This document shows, in pieces, positions 47,582-59,600 of a stretch of DNA of 64,000 nucleotides. Position numbers and translations under genes: made by a program. This DNA comes from Nyssa sinensis (lineage: Eukaryota; Streptophyta; Magnoliopsida; Cornales; Nyssaceae), in contig CM018037.1 of NCBI GenBank assembly GCA_008638375.1, positions 28,308,576 to 28,372,575 on the forward strand. The letters run 5' to 3'. How positions within the stretch are numbered: the first letter of the stretch is position 1; each line of letters starts with the position of its first letter. A model generated the notes under the pieces. The model was not told the origin of the DNA and did not search any database. It saw only the letters and a program-made list of their open reading frames with translations.

Positions 47582-48955
47582 CTAGTGAAATCTAACAAAA
47601 CTCATACTTTCATCATTGAGCCAACCATACTTCTCCATAAAAGGGTTGACTAGGGTTTTTGGAGGGTAAGCGTCTATGCAATCTTTCCAGACATTATCAT
47701 CCTCCAGGTTTTTCATTACCTCCCAAACACAATTGTTGCATTTAAAACCAGCTCCAAGGCTGATCATCAGAATTCTATCACCTTTCTTGAGCCTCTTCTT
47801 GGCCTCCATGTACCCTAAAACATACCAGAGGCCACCAGCAGATGTGTTACCGAAGCGGTGAAGTGCCATTCGAGCTGGTTCAAGATCATACTCATTGAGC
47901 CCCAGACTCTTGCCAACCCCATCAATAACAGCCCTTCCACCTGGGTGTATACAGAAGTGTTCAATACCGGTTTTAAGTCTCAAACCTGCTCCAATTCCAT
48001 GTTTGGGCTGATCCATTTTATTCCATTTCCAAGATACTTTTGCATAACGAAGTAGTTCACATAGTGGTAGCACTTTAGGTACCAACACTTGTAGGTTCTT
48101 GGTAAGAGCTTGAGCAGCTGCCCTTGGGAGGTTTTTGGTGAGACGAAAACCTAGGTAGCCGAGATCATCCTCCATTTGCCTGCAACATCCATGTGCTTCA
48201 TCACTCGAGCCAAGATGGGTACGCACCAGACACTTCAACTTCAAAACAGCTTGATGCCTTAGAGCCCTGTTGTTTGTCAAGAGCATTGAACAACCACCTG
48301 ACCGGAACAGACAGTTGGAAAGCATCATGGATTTTTCTTTGCCACAATACCAGTTTGGACCCATGGATTCTGTGCTCACAACAATAGCAAATGCATTCTT
48401 GTGAGTCTTAAACAAGTTCTGGACAAGATCGATAGCAACGAGGCTTGCACTGCATCCCATTCCTGAGAGATTGAAGGCCTTAATCTGTTCCTTCATCTTG
48501 TAATGGTTTATTATCCGAGCTGTTAGAGATGGAACCTTTGAGAGTAAGGACACATTTACGACAAGTATGTCGATATCTGATGGGGAAATCCCTGACTTGG
48601 CAAAGAGCTTATCAAGTGTGTCATAGAAGATCTCATCCATCTCTGATACTGCTTCGACAAGACTTGGGCGTTCTTCTCTACCCAAGATGACATTTTTTGG
48701 GCTGTAAGTTTCTTCACCAATCCCAGAACTGACCATGGTTTGTAAGAGGAACTTGTATTCTTCCCAACCTAGATTTTTGTTGCGAAACACAATATTTGCA
48801 GATGATCCAGTGTCTAGCTTCCTATCCTCAGTGGCCTTGTAGCATTCATAATCTATCATATAGCAGCATTTGTCTCTCCATTGAAAGACCAAACTGAGAA
48901 GGTGAAAGATAACAGAAAGGAGCAGAAGCAGATAGATTGTGAGAAAAAGCTCCAT
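47582..48955 (-). CDS. KCS19: 3-ketoacyl-CoA synthase, KCS19-like
   Basis: An intact single-exon protein of 457 residues from the ATG at 48955. The upstream in-frame ATG at 49006 was rejected because the family begins with MELF-type wording and a membrane segment. The N-terminus holds one hydrophobic segment (about 4-24), then the FAE1/KCS condensing-enzyme domain. Catalytic residues are present: Cys168 in SGMGCSAS, His337 in HFCIHPGGRAVIDG and Asn370 in HRFGNTSAGG. KCS enzymes condense malonyl-CoA with long-chain acyl-CoA at the ER, the first and rate-limiting step of very-long-chain fatty acid elongation for wax, suberin and sphingolipids. Wording such as RNKNLG, SSGIGEETY and the C-terminal SFVR matches the short KCS19/KCS12 class best, KCS19 foremost by recall. 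Substrate range cannot be read from the sequence. Confidence 0.9.
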   Translation of the reverse strand: MELFLTIYLLLLLSVIFHLLSLVFQWRDKCCYMIDYECYKATEDRKLDTGSSANIVFRNKNLGWEEYKFLLQTMVSSGIGEETYSPKNVILGREERPSLVEAVSEMDEIFYDTLDKLFAKSGISPSDIDILVVNVSLLSKVPSLTARIINHYKMKEQIKAFNLSGMGCSASLVAIDLVQNLFKTHKNAFAIVVSTESMGPNWYCGKEKSMMLSNCLFRSGGCSMLLTNNRALRHQAVLKLKCLVRTHLGSSDEAHGCCRQMEDDLGYLGFRLTKNLPRAAAQALTKNLQVLVPKVLPLCELLRYAKVSWKWNKMDQPKHGIGAGLRLKTGIEHFCIHPGGRAVIDGVGKSLGLNEYDLEPARMALHRFGNTSAGGLWYVLGYMEAKKRLKKGDRILMISLGAGFKCNNCVWEVMKNLEDDNVWKDCIDAYPPKTLVNPFMEKYGWLNDESMSFVRFH

Positions 48956-49009
48956 GGAAATAGAAAGAGAGAGATGTAGAAGTTTATATGAATGTACTAC
49001 AACCACACA

Positions 49010-49538
49010 GGTAATGGTGCTGGAAGTGTGAGTTTTCTAAGGAAAAAAAATCCTTTATATCATCTAAGCAAATTTAAAGCTACACTTACATCTAGCCCAT
49101 GCTGACATATGTATATATATATATATATATATAATATCTTTACCAGGTCCAGGCTGTTCAGACCATTGGACTATTTTTTGCTGTCAGTACTTCGATTCCA
49201 ACATCTTTAATTCTCCTAACTACCTGCTGTTGGCCAATGTTATTAGTCATAATGGTAAGGGGCCTCATTGGTATTCTTTGTACTGTACATTAGGTTCTCA
49301 ATGGAGAGAATTCAAAGTTTTGAGTCAGTTTTTCGGAACAAAGAAAAGAAAGGTACTAACAGGCCTTCTTTGTTTTACTTGGCATGCTCATATGTAGAAC
49401 CAGCCTCATCATTTTCATCATCATTTTTTTCCTGGTTGGCAGCCTCATCAAATTGCACCATCACTGTCAGCTCTTCTCATTTTACTTGCCATTTCGTTTT
49501 GGTCAAGAAACTTCAATGCTTAGAACTTTTCCATATAC

Positions 49539-49572
<34 letters not shown>

Positions 49573-50840
49573 TTGGGAAGAAAATAACGTACAATAGAAG
49601 TGTAGAATGGGATGGTAGATGCTTTTTCAGTCAAGACAGTCATCTTCTTGAATTTGGACTTGTAAAAGGAGAAAAAATATTGCATAGACTTGGATCAATA
49701 TCTTAACAGCAAGATCGACAGTAAAATTAATGCGCACATGTATAAAAAAGTGACTATTAATTTTACAGTTGGAAGTTCAGTAATTTAAGAATACACTCAT
49801 GCATGACTATTAATTGCACTGTTGGAAGTCTAAGTAATTTAAAGGTACCCAATATTTATTAACCAATAATAAATTTTTGTAGGATTGAGTCACATCAAGT
49901 AGATTTTCCATTGATCAATCAACTTGTCATATTAATTAGCCTTGAAAATTGAATGGACTGAATTTTTTTTGTCACATCAAATTGATTACAAGGTTATTTT
50001 AATCCATCAAATCTTATTTATTATGAGTCAATCAAATCTTATTATATTACGAGAATAGTTATGATTGTCTAACATTCATTGTAATTAGTATATTCAAGTT
50101 ACGTGTCTACATTATGTGCATAAGTTTACTATACACTACTCAAGGGATGAGTTTTAGTCATATACGACCAATGATAGACTTTTTCACATATTATTTAACG
50201 TAAGGACTAGATTTTTCAAGGATGGATTATTATTTGATGACAATAGTAAAATATATGGGATGTTGATGCGAATTAAAGCTTGGAAATATTCACTTACAAA
50301 ATAATGTCAAAAATTAGATATATCTCTTATTTATCCCACTTAGCGTCTTGTACAAGTGTGGTAAAATGTTCGGCGTGTCAAATATGAAATGCAGTTTATG
50401 TTTGAGAACACTGTGTGTAAAAATAATATCAAATGTTATATTTGTTCCAATCTAATCTTCTCAACATCCTTTGTAAAGGAGATCAACACCGAATAATGTC
50501 CCTTTTAGATTTTTTTTTTTTTGAGAGTCAGCTTGGGTGGACAAGATTGAATAGTACTTTTACCTGTAGAGGGGGAAAAAAGAAGAAAAAAAAAGATGTA
50601 TTTCATTTATTAGATGAAATTGTTGTACTATTTTGAATAAGATAAATCAAGCGCTGAAATTAGCCCATTCTAATGACTTATTTGGTTTATTTTCAGTAAG
50701 TAGTAACACTAGGCTGAAAGTATTGAAATTTTCAGTTGGGTTCATCATATGCTATATGAGTTGAGTGGGAGAGAGTGAGAGTAGTGATGGTTGCAATAGA
50801 AGAAAGAAAGCAAGTGGAGGAGATGAAAGAAAGAAAAATG
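49010..50840. other. Promoter side of KCS19-like gene and intergenic DNA
   Basis: It includes (TA)n at 49110-49132 and a compound (AT)n(GT)n at 49537-49571. Near 49750 and 49800 a short phrase repeats ('gactattaattttacagttg' and 'gactattaattgcactgttg', each followed by gaagt), suggesting a local duplication. No gene. Confidence 0.5.
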
Positions 50841-50843
50841 TTT

Positions 50844-51275
50844 ATTACACTGATCTCTCCTGAATTTTTTTTATAATTAAAATGATTTTTCTTAAGATTT
50901 TTAAAATTACATCAATCTTCTCTGTTTTACTTAACAAACGACAAATCCCTCCACTGATCTTTTTTTCTTTCAAACTTGTCCCTTTCGTTTATTTTAATAT
51001 TTTTTTTGCATTTTTTTCAAATTTGACTAATTTTTTAAAACTTTTTTTAAAGAATTTTTTATTTTATATAAAAATAAATTTAAGATTTTAATCAATATTT
51101 ATTTGAAAATATAAAAAAATGGTAAAAATTGAAAAATGTAAAAAAAAAAAAAAAAAAGCATAAAAGATAGTTTTGTCATTTTGAAAAAAAAAAAATTGAT
51201 TGAACATGAGTATTTGTAATTTGTTAGTGTAATTTTAGAAATTTCAAGAAAGATCAGCGTAATTTTCTCAAGAAA
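50844..51275. mobile_element. Foldback MITE, family A copy 2
   Basis: The ends ttacactgatctctcctgaa and, in reverse complement, aattacgctgatctttcttg are inverted. The interior shares 'aaaatgataaaattg' or 'tttgtcatttt', 'tttatttgaaaata' and 'attgaaaaatgtaaaaa' type blocks with the elements at 24369-24858, 55085-55460 and 55605-56050. Confidence 0.65.
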
Positions 51276-51619
51276 GAAAGTAGGAAAAAGAGATAGAACA
51301 TGGAGCAACAATTGAGGGTCATATGTTTAAGGGCTAATGATGATCCAAAAAGAAGGGGACTAATGATGTGGACTTCACAAAATATAAAAATTATAAAATT
51401 GTCGTATCGTGTGATAAAATTATTTCTTGAGCCTAAGTATCACATAATTTGCGATGTTCGGAGGACCAATTAATGCAAGAATTAATCAAGCATTCACACA
51501 AGAAGAGATCCTTTGATTTCAAAAATCAAGAACAAAATAGATAACTCTTGGGGATAAGAACACAAAATTTTCATATTACCATTCATAGACATAGGAAAAA
51601 ATAGAATAGAAATGTTGAA

Positions 51620-51760
51620 GTTTCCTAATAGGAGATGTTAGAAAACCAAAATGACATCAAATATGAAATCTCCAATCACTTCAGGGAAATGTTCTCAACA
51701 GGTCCCAGAATCTATAAATGGAACCAGCCTTCAAACTATCAATGTAAACATGAGGGATTT
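51620..51760 (+). pseudogene. LINE ORF2 fragment
   Basis: The frame reads ENQNDIKYEISNHFREMF, like the segment upstream of the reverse transcriptase in plant LINE ORF2 (a short 'I..HF..LF' motif). It probably belongs to the same relic as 52235-52880, separated by the MITE at 51755-52220. Confidence 0.4.
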
Positions 51761-52220
51761 GGAAAGAAAGGAGAGGAAATAGGAAGGAATGAAAGGTTAT
51801 TTCTTCGTTTAGTTTAAAATTACAGAAGAAAAACAAAGGGGATGGAGGGGAAATGGAAGGGTTTCTTAACTCTTATTTTATCTTATTTACTTTTCTCCTA
51901 AAAGTAGACGGAGACGGAGGGAAGTGAGAGAGTTTTTAATAAATTTTTTATAATACTAACTCTAACCTTAAAATTATAAAGAAAAAAAAAAATAAAAAAA
52001 ACACTTCTATCTTAAGGCATAATAGTAAACATATATATAATCTTCTCATTTCCTTTCTTTCTTCTATTGTTCTCAAGTAAGATGAGAGGATTACACTATC
52101 ATTTTTCTTATTTATTATCCAAGCATGAAAGAGGGATTATACTGTCATTTCTTCTCCTCTCCCTCACAACTAATATTATCCTCTTATCTCATTTCCTTTC
52201 GATTTATCCAAGCACAGTAA
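51755..52220. mobile_element. MITE of the 23.9/24.9 kb family
   Basis: The left end (ggaaagaaaggagaggaaat) is matched by the right end in reverse complement (cgaaaggaaatgagataaga). The interior 'ttataatactaactctaacc' with 'ttaaaattataaag' mirrors the elements at 23870-24360 and 24880-25200. It appears to interrupt a LINE relic. Confidence 0.5.
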
Positions 52221-52234
52221 AAATCTAGAACCTA

Positions 52235-52880
52235 TTTCTTAGCTGAGACCAATTACCTTGTGCAATGTGGCCTACAAAATCATCTCCAAAGTTTTAGCTA
52301 ATACAATTAGACCAATCCTGCACAAACTCATTGGCCAGTTCAAAGTAACTTTATTCTAAGCAAATCTACTAAATATAATATTATAATGACCCAAGAAGTT
52401 GTCCATTCCCTAAACAAAAAGTAAATATATAAATGAAAATTTAGGGGGATGATTGGTAAAAGAGATCTAGCTAAAGCTTATGATAAGGGTGGATTGATAA
52501 TTCTTGGAATAAACTTTAATGGACTTCAATTTCCCAAATCATTGGACTAAGTTGATTGTGAATTGTATAAGAAGTAATAAGACTTCTATCCTGTTGAATG
52601 GGAAACCACTAGAACCTTTTAAGCTTGGTAGTGGTCTTAGACAAGGGTGGTCACCCTTTCTCGCCTTATCTCCTTTTGTTTTTTATGGAGAAACTGTCAC
52701 ACATCATTCTTGAAACAGTTGACTCAAAAAAATGGTGTTGTATTAAAGTGGCTAAGGAAAGCCCCCTCCATCTCTCATCTCTTCTTTGGAGATAACCTCA
52801 TTCTTTTTGGTAAAGCCACTATTAAGAGCATCTCCAAAAGCCTCTTCAAATTCTTTTCTCAAAATTATACTATAATAACC
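52235..52880 (+). pseudogene. LINE reverse transcriptase relic
   Basis: Broken frames read LRPITLCNVAYKIISKVLAN, TMTQEVVHSLN-like wording, then NGKPLEPFKLGSGLRQG (the LRQGDPLSP motif of LINE RT, here decayed) and SHLFFGDNLILF (the FADD box, here FGDN). Several stops interrupt it. The polymerase Asp pair is lost. Confidence 0.75.
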
Positions 52881-53549
52881 TATGTGACACTTTAAAGATT
52901 TATTTTTTGTCAAAAAATTATAACATATCTGAGAGACTCTTCAAATTTTAATATTTTTTCGCATTATTTAATTTAGTTTCATTTTATTACTTTCAACTAC
53001 TATTATTTTTTACCAAAGCTAAAATTTAAGTGCTCAAAATCCTCCTCCAATTTATTTAAAATTCAAATTTCTTCGATTTTATTTTAAATTTAAATTCCCT
53101 CTAATTTAAATGGAAAAGTAAAGGAATGAAAATGATTCACAAAATCTGGATGATTGTTGAGAATTATGAAAATGATAAACTTGATGAAAAGGATGGGGGT
53201 GATAAAAAAAATAACATATTTATAAGAGAAAGGAAATGTTACAAAAACTTTAACCGTTGCAAACACAAAAAAATAGATAACGGCAACATTCAACTTTTTT
53301 TTATTAGGGTCAATCCATACTGAAACTGCCCCGACTTTATTTGGGTTCCTTGCTAATAGATGGTGGGATTGGTCCTCGAATTAGTCGACCCGAAGAGTTG
53401 AATAATGAGTTATCAAAAAAAAAAAAAAACCCTAAACCTTTGAGCAATTGAGTAAGATTTTTGGATAATTTGTTAACCTACAAAAATCTAGGCGTTTTGT
53501 GTCTCCTAACATCCCCAAGTAAAAAACTCAACAATTGTGTGTCTCAAAC

Positions 53550-54060
53550 ATTACCCTAACTCAGACCCCCTCCCAAAGGGAGCTGCATCCTTTGTATATA
53601 TATATTTTTTTGATGACTGAAAGCAGTAGAAAAACAAAAGAAACCAAAACCCACCTCAAGACCCTCTCCCAAAGGGTGCTGCATCCTTGCACAGCAAGTG
53701 AGAAAAAGAGCTTGAAAGCTCCTCAAGCTAATAACCCTCAGAATAAAGGGATTGAGCATGAGCTGCAATAGCATGGGCCACTGAGTTAGTCTCTCTACGA
53801 ACATGAAAGAAAGAGACACTTTGAAAACCCACCAGTTCTAGCTTAAGATTATCAATCAGCACGCCTAAGTCTGACAAATCGGAACTAGACGAAGCCATGA
53901 CAGATATAAGGGGAAGACAGTCACTCTCAAAAACCATGTCTCTAATACTAATTTCTTTGGCAAAAACTAAACCTGTTGTCGCAGCCATAATCTCAGCATG
54001 GAAAGCAGAAACACAGGACTTCAACTTTAAACCAAAACCCCCAGTAACCTAATTGTAGTT
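53550..54060 (-). pseudogene. LINE RNase H C-terminal fragment with 3' tail
   Basis: A 98-codon minus frame (53728-54024) reads SCVSAFHAEIMAATTGL, FESDCLPLISVMAS and FHVRRETNSVAHAIAAHA, the end of the RVT_3-type RNase H of plant LINEs. Its 3' tail follows at 53550-53727. In the tail, a phrase of about 30 bp, ccctcccaaagggagctgca (53566-53585), recurs as ccctctcccaaagggtgctg from about 53662. Confidence 0.7.
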
Positions 54061-54432
54061 GATTTATTAGATGGAGACGGGCAGATACTGAGTTCAATGA
54101 TTGAATTGTATGGGATAATGGGAATGACATGTTTTTAACCAAGGAAACATATATTTTTCTTCAAAACTGAGAAAATGAAATGACACAAGTGACTAAAAAT
54201 TGGGAATGGTTATGAAAATTAAAGATCACATAGAGAGTGAAATGTTTCCTCTGTTTCCCTCTAGATGTGCTACCACAGCTACCTTTCAACCAATATACTT
54301 GGAAGAAACAAAATTATCCAAAAAAACCTTAAAATGAACAGAGGTATGACTTTAAAATCCTTACGCCATAGATGTAATAGTGACCCAAAAATCACAATCC
54401 TTTGTTTGAGAGACTGCCCAACAAGTTAAATT

Positions 54433-54638
54433 TTTCTTTTTTTTTTTTGGAAAAGAAGAGTATATCTAGGCCAACTTACGCGCATCTCGAGATTAGTCTC
54501 TATCATCCTCACTAGTCTTTGTCTTATTCTTAAGAATAGGACGTGAGCGGCTCTAAAAGCTAGGAACCGTGAGAATCAAACTTGCGAATTCAGAAAGTAA
54601 ACTCGTCTGTTTTTACTCGGCCAACCCTTTGAGGTTCC
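54433..54638 (-). mobile_element. tRNA-derived SINE (minus strand)
   Basis: On the minus strand the head reads ggaacctcaaagggttggcc with 'gagt', an A box of tRNA type, and about 35 nt on a B-box-like gcaagtttgattctcacgg. The body ends in an A-rich tail (T-rich at 54434-54449). The flanks aacaagttaaattt (about 54419-54432) and aacaagtcaaactt (54639-54652) form a 14 bp target duplication with two changes. It is a different SINE family from the one at 8612-8854. Confidence 0.82.
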
Positions 54639-54824
54639 AACAAGTCAAACTTATTTGGAGTAAGTTGATCCCTTGCTCTGATTTGGAAGTTGAAAATCAA
54701 AAACTCCTCCCTTTTGGCAGAAACAAAACTTAATGATGAAAGACAATAATAAGTATTTTTCCCCATGTCTGTTGGGAGATTTAGAAACATAGGAAGAAAT
54801 TTATTTTTGATAAGGAACCTTTTA

Positions 54825-54985
54825 ACAAATTTAGGATTCTAGCTAAAGCTTCCAAGTCTGCATTCAAAACCAATCTTATTAAAAGATCAGTTAAACTTAT
54901 TAAAAGATGCTTCCCTCCCACAGGTTTTGTCAAAATCAATACAGATGAGAGCGCGAAAGGAAACCGAAGGTTTATCTTCAAGTGG
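54825..54985 (+). pseudogene. LINE RNase H N-terminal fragment
   Basis: The plus frame reads KRCFPPTGFVKINTDESAKG, the start of a plant LINE RNase H domain ('PPxGxxKINxDGA'). It lies in the opposite orientation to the C-terminal fragment at 53728-54024, so two different LINE copies, or an inversion, are present. Confidence 0.6.
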
Positions 54986-55084
54986 ACATGGCCTTTGAAA
55001 TATTTAACTAGTTTTCTTCTACTCCTCCCGTAATCGAAAAAAGAGTCTAACACATTATTAATAATTTAATGACGAATCAGATAA

Positions 55085-55460
55085 AAAAATTTAGGATAAA
55101 TTATACTAATTTTTTTAATATTTTTGATAATTATACTGATATTTCTTTAGTCTAATTTTTTTTTTTAAATGATAAAATTGTTCCTCGCAATTTTTTTGTT
55201 GTGTATTTTTAAAATTTTGATTATTTTTTCTAACTTTTTTAAAAGATTTTTTTTCATTTTAAATAAATAATTTATATTTTTTTAGTTAAAAAATATTTTA
55301 ATTAATTTTTATTTGAAAACGAAAAATAATTAGTTAGAAAAAGTAGTCAAAATTCTAAAAAATACTATATATATATATTATTGTCATTTTTAAAAAAAAT
55401 TAGACTGAAAGAGAAATAAGTGTAATTTTAAAAAATTTTGGACAGATCAATGAAACCAAA
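55085..55460. mobile_element. Foldback MITE, family A copy 3
   Basis: The left wording ataaattatactaatttttt and the interior 'aaatgataaaattgttcc', 'tttatttgaaaac' and 'aaaaataattagttagaaaa' match the copy at 24369-24858. The right end carries 'agtgtaattttaaaaaattt'. Confidence 0.65.
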
Positions 55461-55604
55461 ATTTTAAACAAAAACAATATTATTAATTGTAAGTGAGTGA
55501 TATGAACAATATATAATACAAAGTAGTATGCATAATTGCTACGAATGCGAATATGTTACATTTTTTGTGTGCTAGTTAAGACCATTACTTGCCAACTTTA
55601 ACGT

Positions 55605-56050
55605 GGCTCGAATATTTATATTTTTTAAATTTATGATAATTATATTGATATTTTTTTAAAATTTTTTAAAATTATATTAATTTTTTTATAAAGTACATTT
55701 ACTTCTTTTTCAGTTAATTTTTTTACTTTAAAATGACAAAATTATCTTTTCATGTTTTTTTAATATATATTTTTCAAATTTGACCTATTTTTTTATTTTT
55801 AAATAAATATTGATTAAAATTTTAAATTTATTTTTATATTAATAAAAAAATGTTAGAAAAAAATTAGTCTAAATAAAAAATATAGCAAAAAAATCATGGA
55901 AAGACAGTTTTATTATTTTGAAAAAAAATTTGATTAGAAAGGATAATTATAGTTTGTTAAAAAATAAGAAAAAATTAAAATAATTTTAAAAACTTCAAGA
56001 TAGTATAATTATTAGAAATCTCATGAGATTTCAATATAATTTATCTTATA
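55605..56050. mobile_element. Foldback MITE, family A copy 4
   Basis: The left wording gataattatattgatatttt and the right in reverse complement, taaattatattgaaatctca, frame an interior matching the 50844-51275 copy ('aaaatgacaaaattatcttt', 'caaatttgacctattttttt'). It lies about 550 bp upstream of the pectate lyase-like gene. Confidence 0.65.
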
Positions 56051-56604
56051 AAATTTAATTTATGAGCCTGTAAGATGCGTGTAATGATTTTAATAATTTT
56101 AGTAATAAAATAAGTCTGATGTGAATTTATAAAGAGTAATACTATATTTCTTAAAATTATTTTTCAAATTTTTATTTTAAATAATATGACATTGACACGA
56201 TATCGAATTATGATAATACTTAAAATTATGTAATTAATGTAATTTTTATATATTTAAAATTATATAATTAATGTAATTCTTATAAGTACATTACATTATT
56301 TAAAATATAAATTTGAGAAGTATTGTATTTTTCTTTATAAAATACTGACGATTCAAAATATATTTTCTTTAAATAGGCCGAGGACGTGGAACAATGAAAT
56401 CGTACCTTTACAGCTGATGTATACCTGTTAATGGCTGACTGAAATGTCGAAGCCCATTCAAAACCGAACCTCGCGCGCAGCGGACCGGCAAGATCGCCCC
56501 CTTTTCCGGTTCGATATCCCCCTAACGGCTTTTCGCGTCGGCGATCAGCCAAATCGTCTCGTGTGATTCACAAAAAAATCAGAGCTCACCATTGAATACC
56601 AGCC

Positions 56605-59600
56605 ATGTCGTCGTTACCGTACGCCGACGTCGATTCCAGCATGAGAGCTATGGCCGGTCGGGCCGAGGGCTTCGGCCGGTTCTCCATCGGCGGCCTCAAT
56701 GGACCCCTCTATTACGTCACTACCTTGGCTGGTTCTCTCCTTCTCACCCTTCTCTTTACCTCGTTTTGTCGTCCTTATCCTTTTTGTCAATTCATTATAA
56801 TATATGTTCATGCTTAGGGTTAGGGTTGACAAAGAAAATGCAAGATGAGTGGTGGAAAACCATTGCGACATCAAATTTAAAATTCACCTTTTAAATTACT
56901 AAGATTTATTTATTTTGGTAGGTTAATTACTAAAATTTATGGACATAGATTTTTTTGGGGGCTTCTATTAATTAAAATATTCCTAATATGCGGGCAATTT
57001 GGTCACAAACCAGGGAGCTCGTATACATTCCTTTGAAGTATATCCTTAATTTACACAAGTATAAGAAAATTATGGGTACTTTATAGTGTGAGAAAGTAGA
57101 GCTTGTCCTGCAGGTTTGTTCTTGAATTTCACAAAAGTTTTAACTGTTTGGCAACATCTTTCTGTAATGCATACTTTTCCATTGTCAAATGACCTCAACA
57201 ATCTTCCCCTAATCTTGATATACATGTTGAAACCAACTTAATCTAAAAGTTTAACTTAATAAGTTTTGGGCTTAACCATATACATCAATCCTTATTTTTC
57301 ACACAATTTATCTAATTTAAACTTAAGCTAGTAGGTTTTGGGCTCAACCACATATATAACAATTCTTATTTTTCACACATTTATCCAATGTAGGATTCTA
57401 ACCTTACATGTTACCTCAACAACCACCCCCCCAACCCGCCCACGCTGGCCAAGTGCACCACTCACCAGCATATGTTGGGAGGCCACAAACAAGTCTTATA
57501 TACGTGTTGAAACTCTATTTAATTTAAAAGGTTACGTCAATAGGTTTTGAGCCCAATCGTATATATCAATCCTTATTTTTCACACAGTTTATCTAATGTG
57601 GGGTGCTAACCTCACACGTGACCTCGACACTTAGTATAGTTGTTTGGCTTATCATAATTTTCTTAATGGGTCTTCTGAAATCATCCATATCAACACACAA
57701 TTTTGTGCTTATAAGATAGCCTACGTTTAACAATTGTAAGCTTTGTGGAAATTGGAAAAGAAAAAGGAATTTTTTCTATTATGTATACTCTCAACTTGCA
57801 TGTGGCAATTTCACAAAAATCGGTTTTTGGAATCCAATTAGGGATCTATAATATATTGTACTCTTAAGAAGCACGGATACAATACGGACACGTTATTTCT
57901 AAAAAGGTAGGACACATACACGTTGAATATATATAAATTTTTATATTTTTTATATGATCATATAATAAAAATCTAATGTTATTTCAATTAAAATTGGCAT
58001 AAAAATACACAAATGTTAAAAATATTATTAGGATATTAAATTAACAAAGTCATTAAATAAAAATTAAAGAATTTCTTCATTTAATTATGAACATCTATGA
58101 TTCAAGTATCCGGACACGTGTTCGGAAAGTATCCGAGAGTGTCGGTGTCTGATACAAACATGTGAGTCAAAATAGAGTGTCCATGCTTAATGGATTGTAC
58201 TTATGGGGAAGTTGATGCCGTTGTGGCTTATTAATTTTGGAGTTTTACAGAACTATGTACTTATCCAAAAGAAGGGGTTTTTAGAGTTATGTATTAAGTT
58301 TTTGTGGTATATCCAATGCTCATGTTTCTGTTTGTAGATGATGGTCCAGGATCACTTCGTGACGGATGTCGTAGAAAAGAACCCTTCTGGATTATCTTTG
58401 AAGTTTCAGGCACCATTCATCTCTTATCTTACTTGAATGTGTCATCTTATAAGACAATTGATGGTCGTGGCCAACGGATAAAACTCATGGGCAAAGGCTT
58501 AAGACTGAAGGATTGTGAACACATAATTATATGCAATCTGGAGTTTGAAGGTGGTAGAGGACATGATGTTGATGGTATTCAAATAAAACCAAATTCTAGG
58601 CACATATGGATAGATCGTTGCAGCCTGCGTGATTATGATGATGGACTTATAGACATAACAAGACAAAGCACAGATATTACTGTTTCTAGGTGGGTTGAAT
58701 CTCTCACATTGCACACTTTAATTGATTGAGTGAATGCTGTGTCCTGATGAAAATTTTCACTTCTGGCGCTAGGTGTTGCTTTACACAACATGACAAAACG
58801 ATGCTTATCGGAGCAGACCCCTCTCACATTGGTGACAGATGCATTAGAGTAACCATCCACCACTGTTTCTTCAATGGGACACGGCAAAGACACCCTCGTG
58901 TTAGATTTGGTAAAGTTCATTTGTATAACAATTACACCAGAAACTGGGGCATATATGCCGTCTGTGCTAGTGTGGAATCTCAGGTAAATGATGATTTGGT
59001 TCTTAAACATATGGAACATTGTGCATTTAAAATATATTCAGGGCCTAAACCTGTAACTCTAATTACAGGGTTTTATCACATAACATAATTTTTTCCCTTT
59101 GGTTTTTGTCTGTATTAGATATACTCTCAATGCAACATTTATGAAGCCGGACAGAAGAAAAAAACTTTTGAATATTATACAGAAAAGGTAATTCAACCAT
59201 CTTTTGCTTTCTATTACATAGCTCAAGATTTACCCACCCCCAGAAAAAAATGAAAAAAAAGCTCAGAATTTGCACAATCATTCTATTTTTCTGGTTATTG
59301 ACATACAAGGACTGTAGATGTCATAATAAAACTTCACAATAAAATTACTGATTCAATCTTATGCTCTACTCAGTTGAATTCTATTCCAGGCAGGACCTGG
59401 CGTTAAATTCCTAAGTAATTTGAACATCTGCTATAAAATATGATGCATTTATTGTTTTACTTCAGTTTTATAGTTTAATTCTGTGCTAGTTGGAGTGAAT
59501 GTAATGTCTTGTTTTTGCAAGTTAAGAGATTATGTCTTTTCATTGTTCATCTCAGCAACCAACGAGCATATGACTGAGTATCCAAGTTACCTGGATGCAA

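Noticed and set aside
47676..48387. Three plus-strand frames in the KCS19-like gene
   Set aside because: Antisense shadows of a clear enzyme-coding exon.
49268..49597. 109-codon frame through the (AT)n(GT)n microsatellite
   Set aside because: Its C-terminal part is a translated microsatellite (IYIYICVCVCV); no domain.
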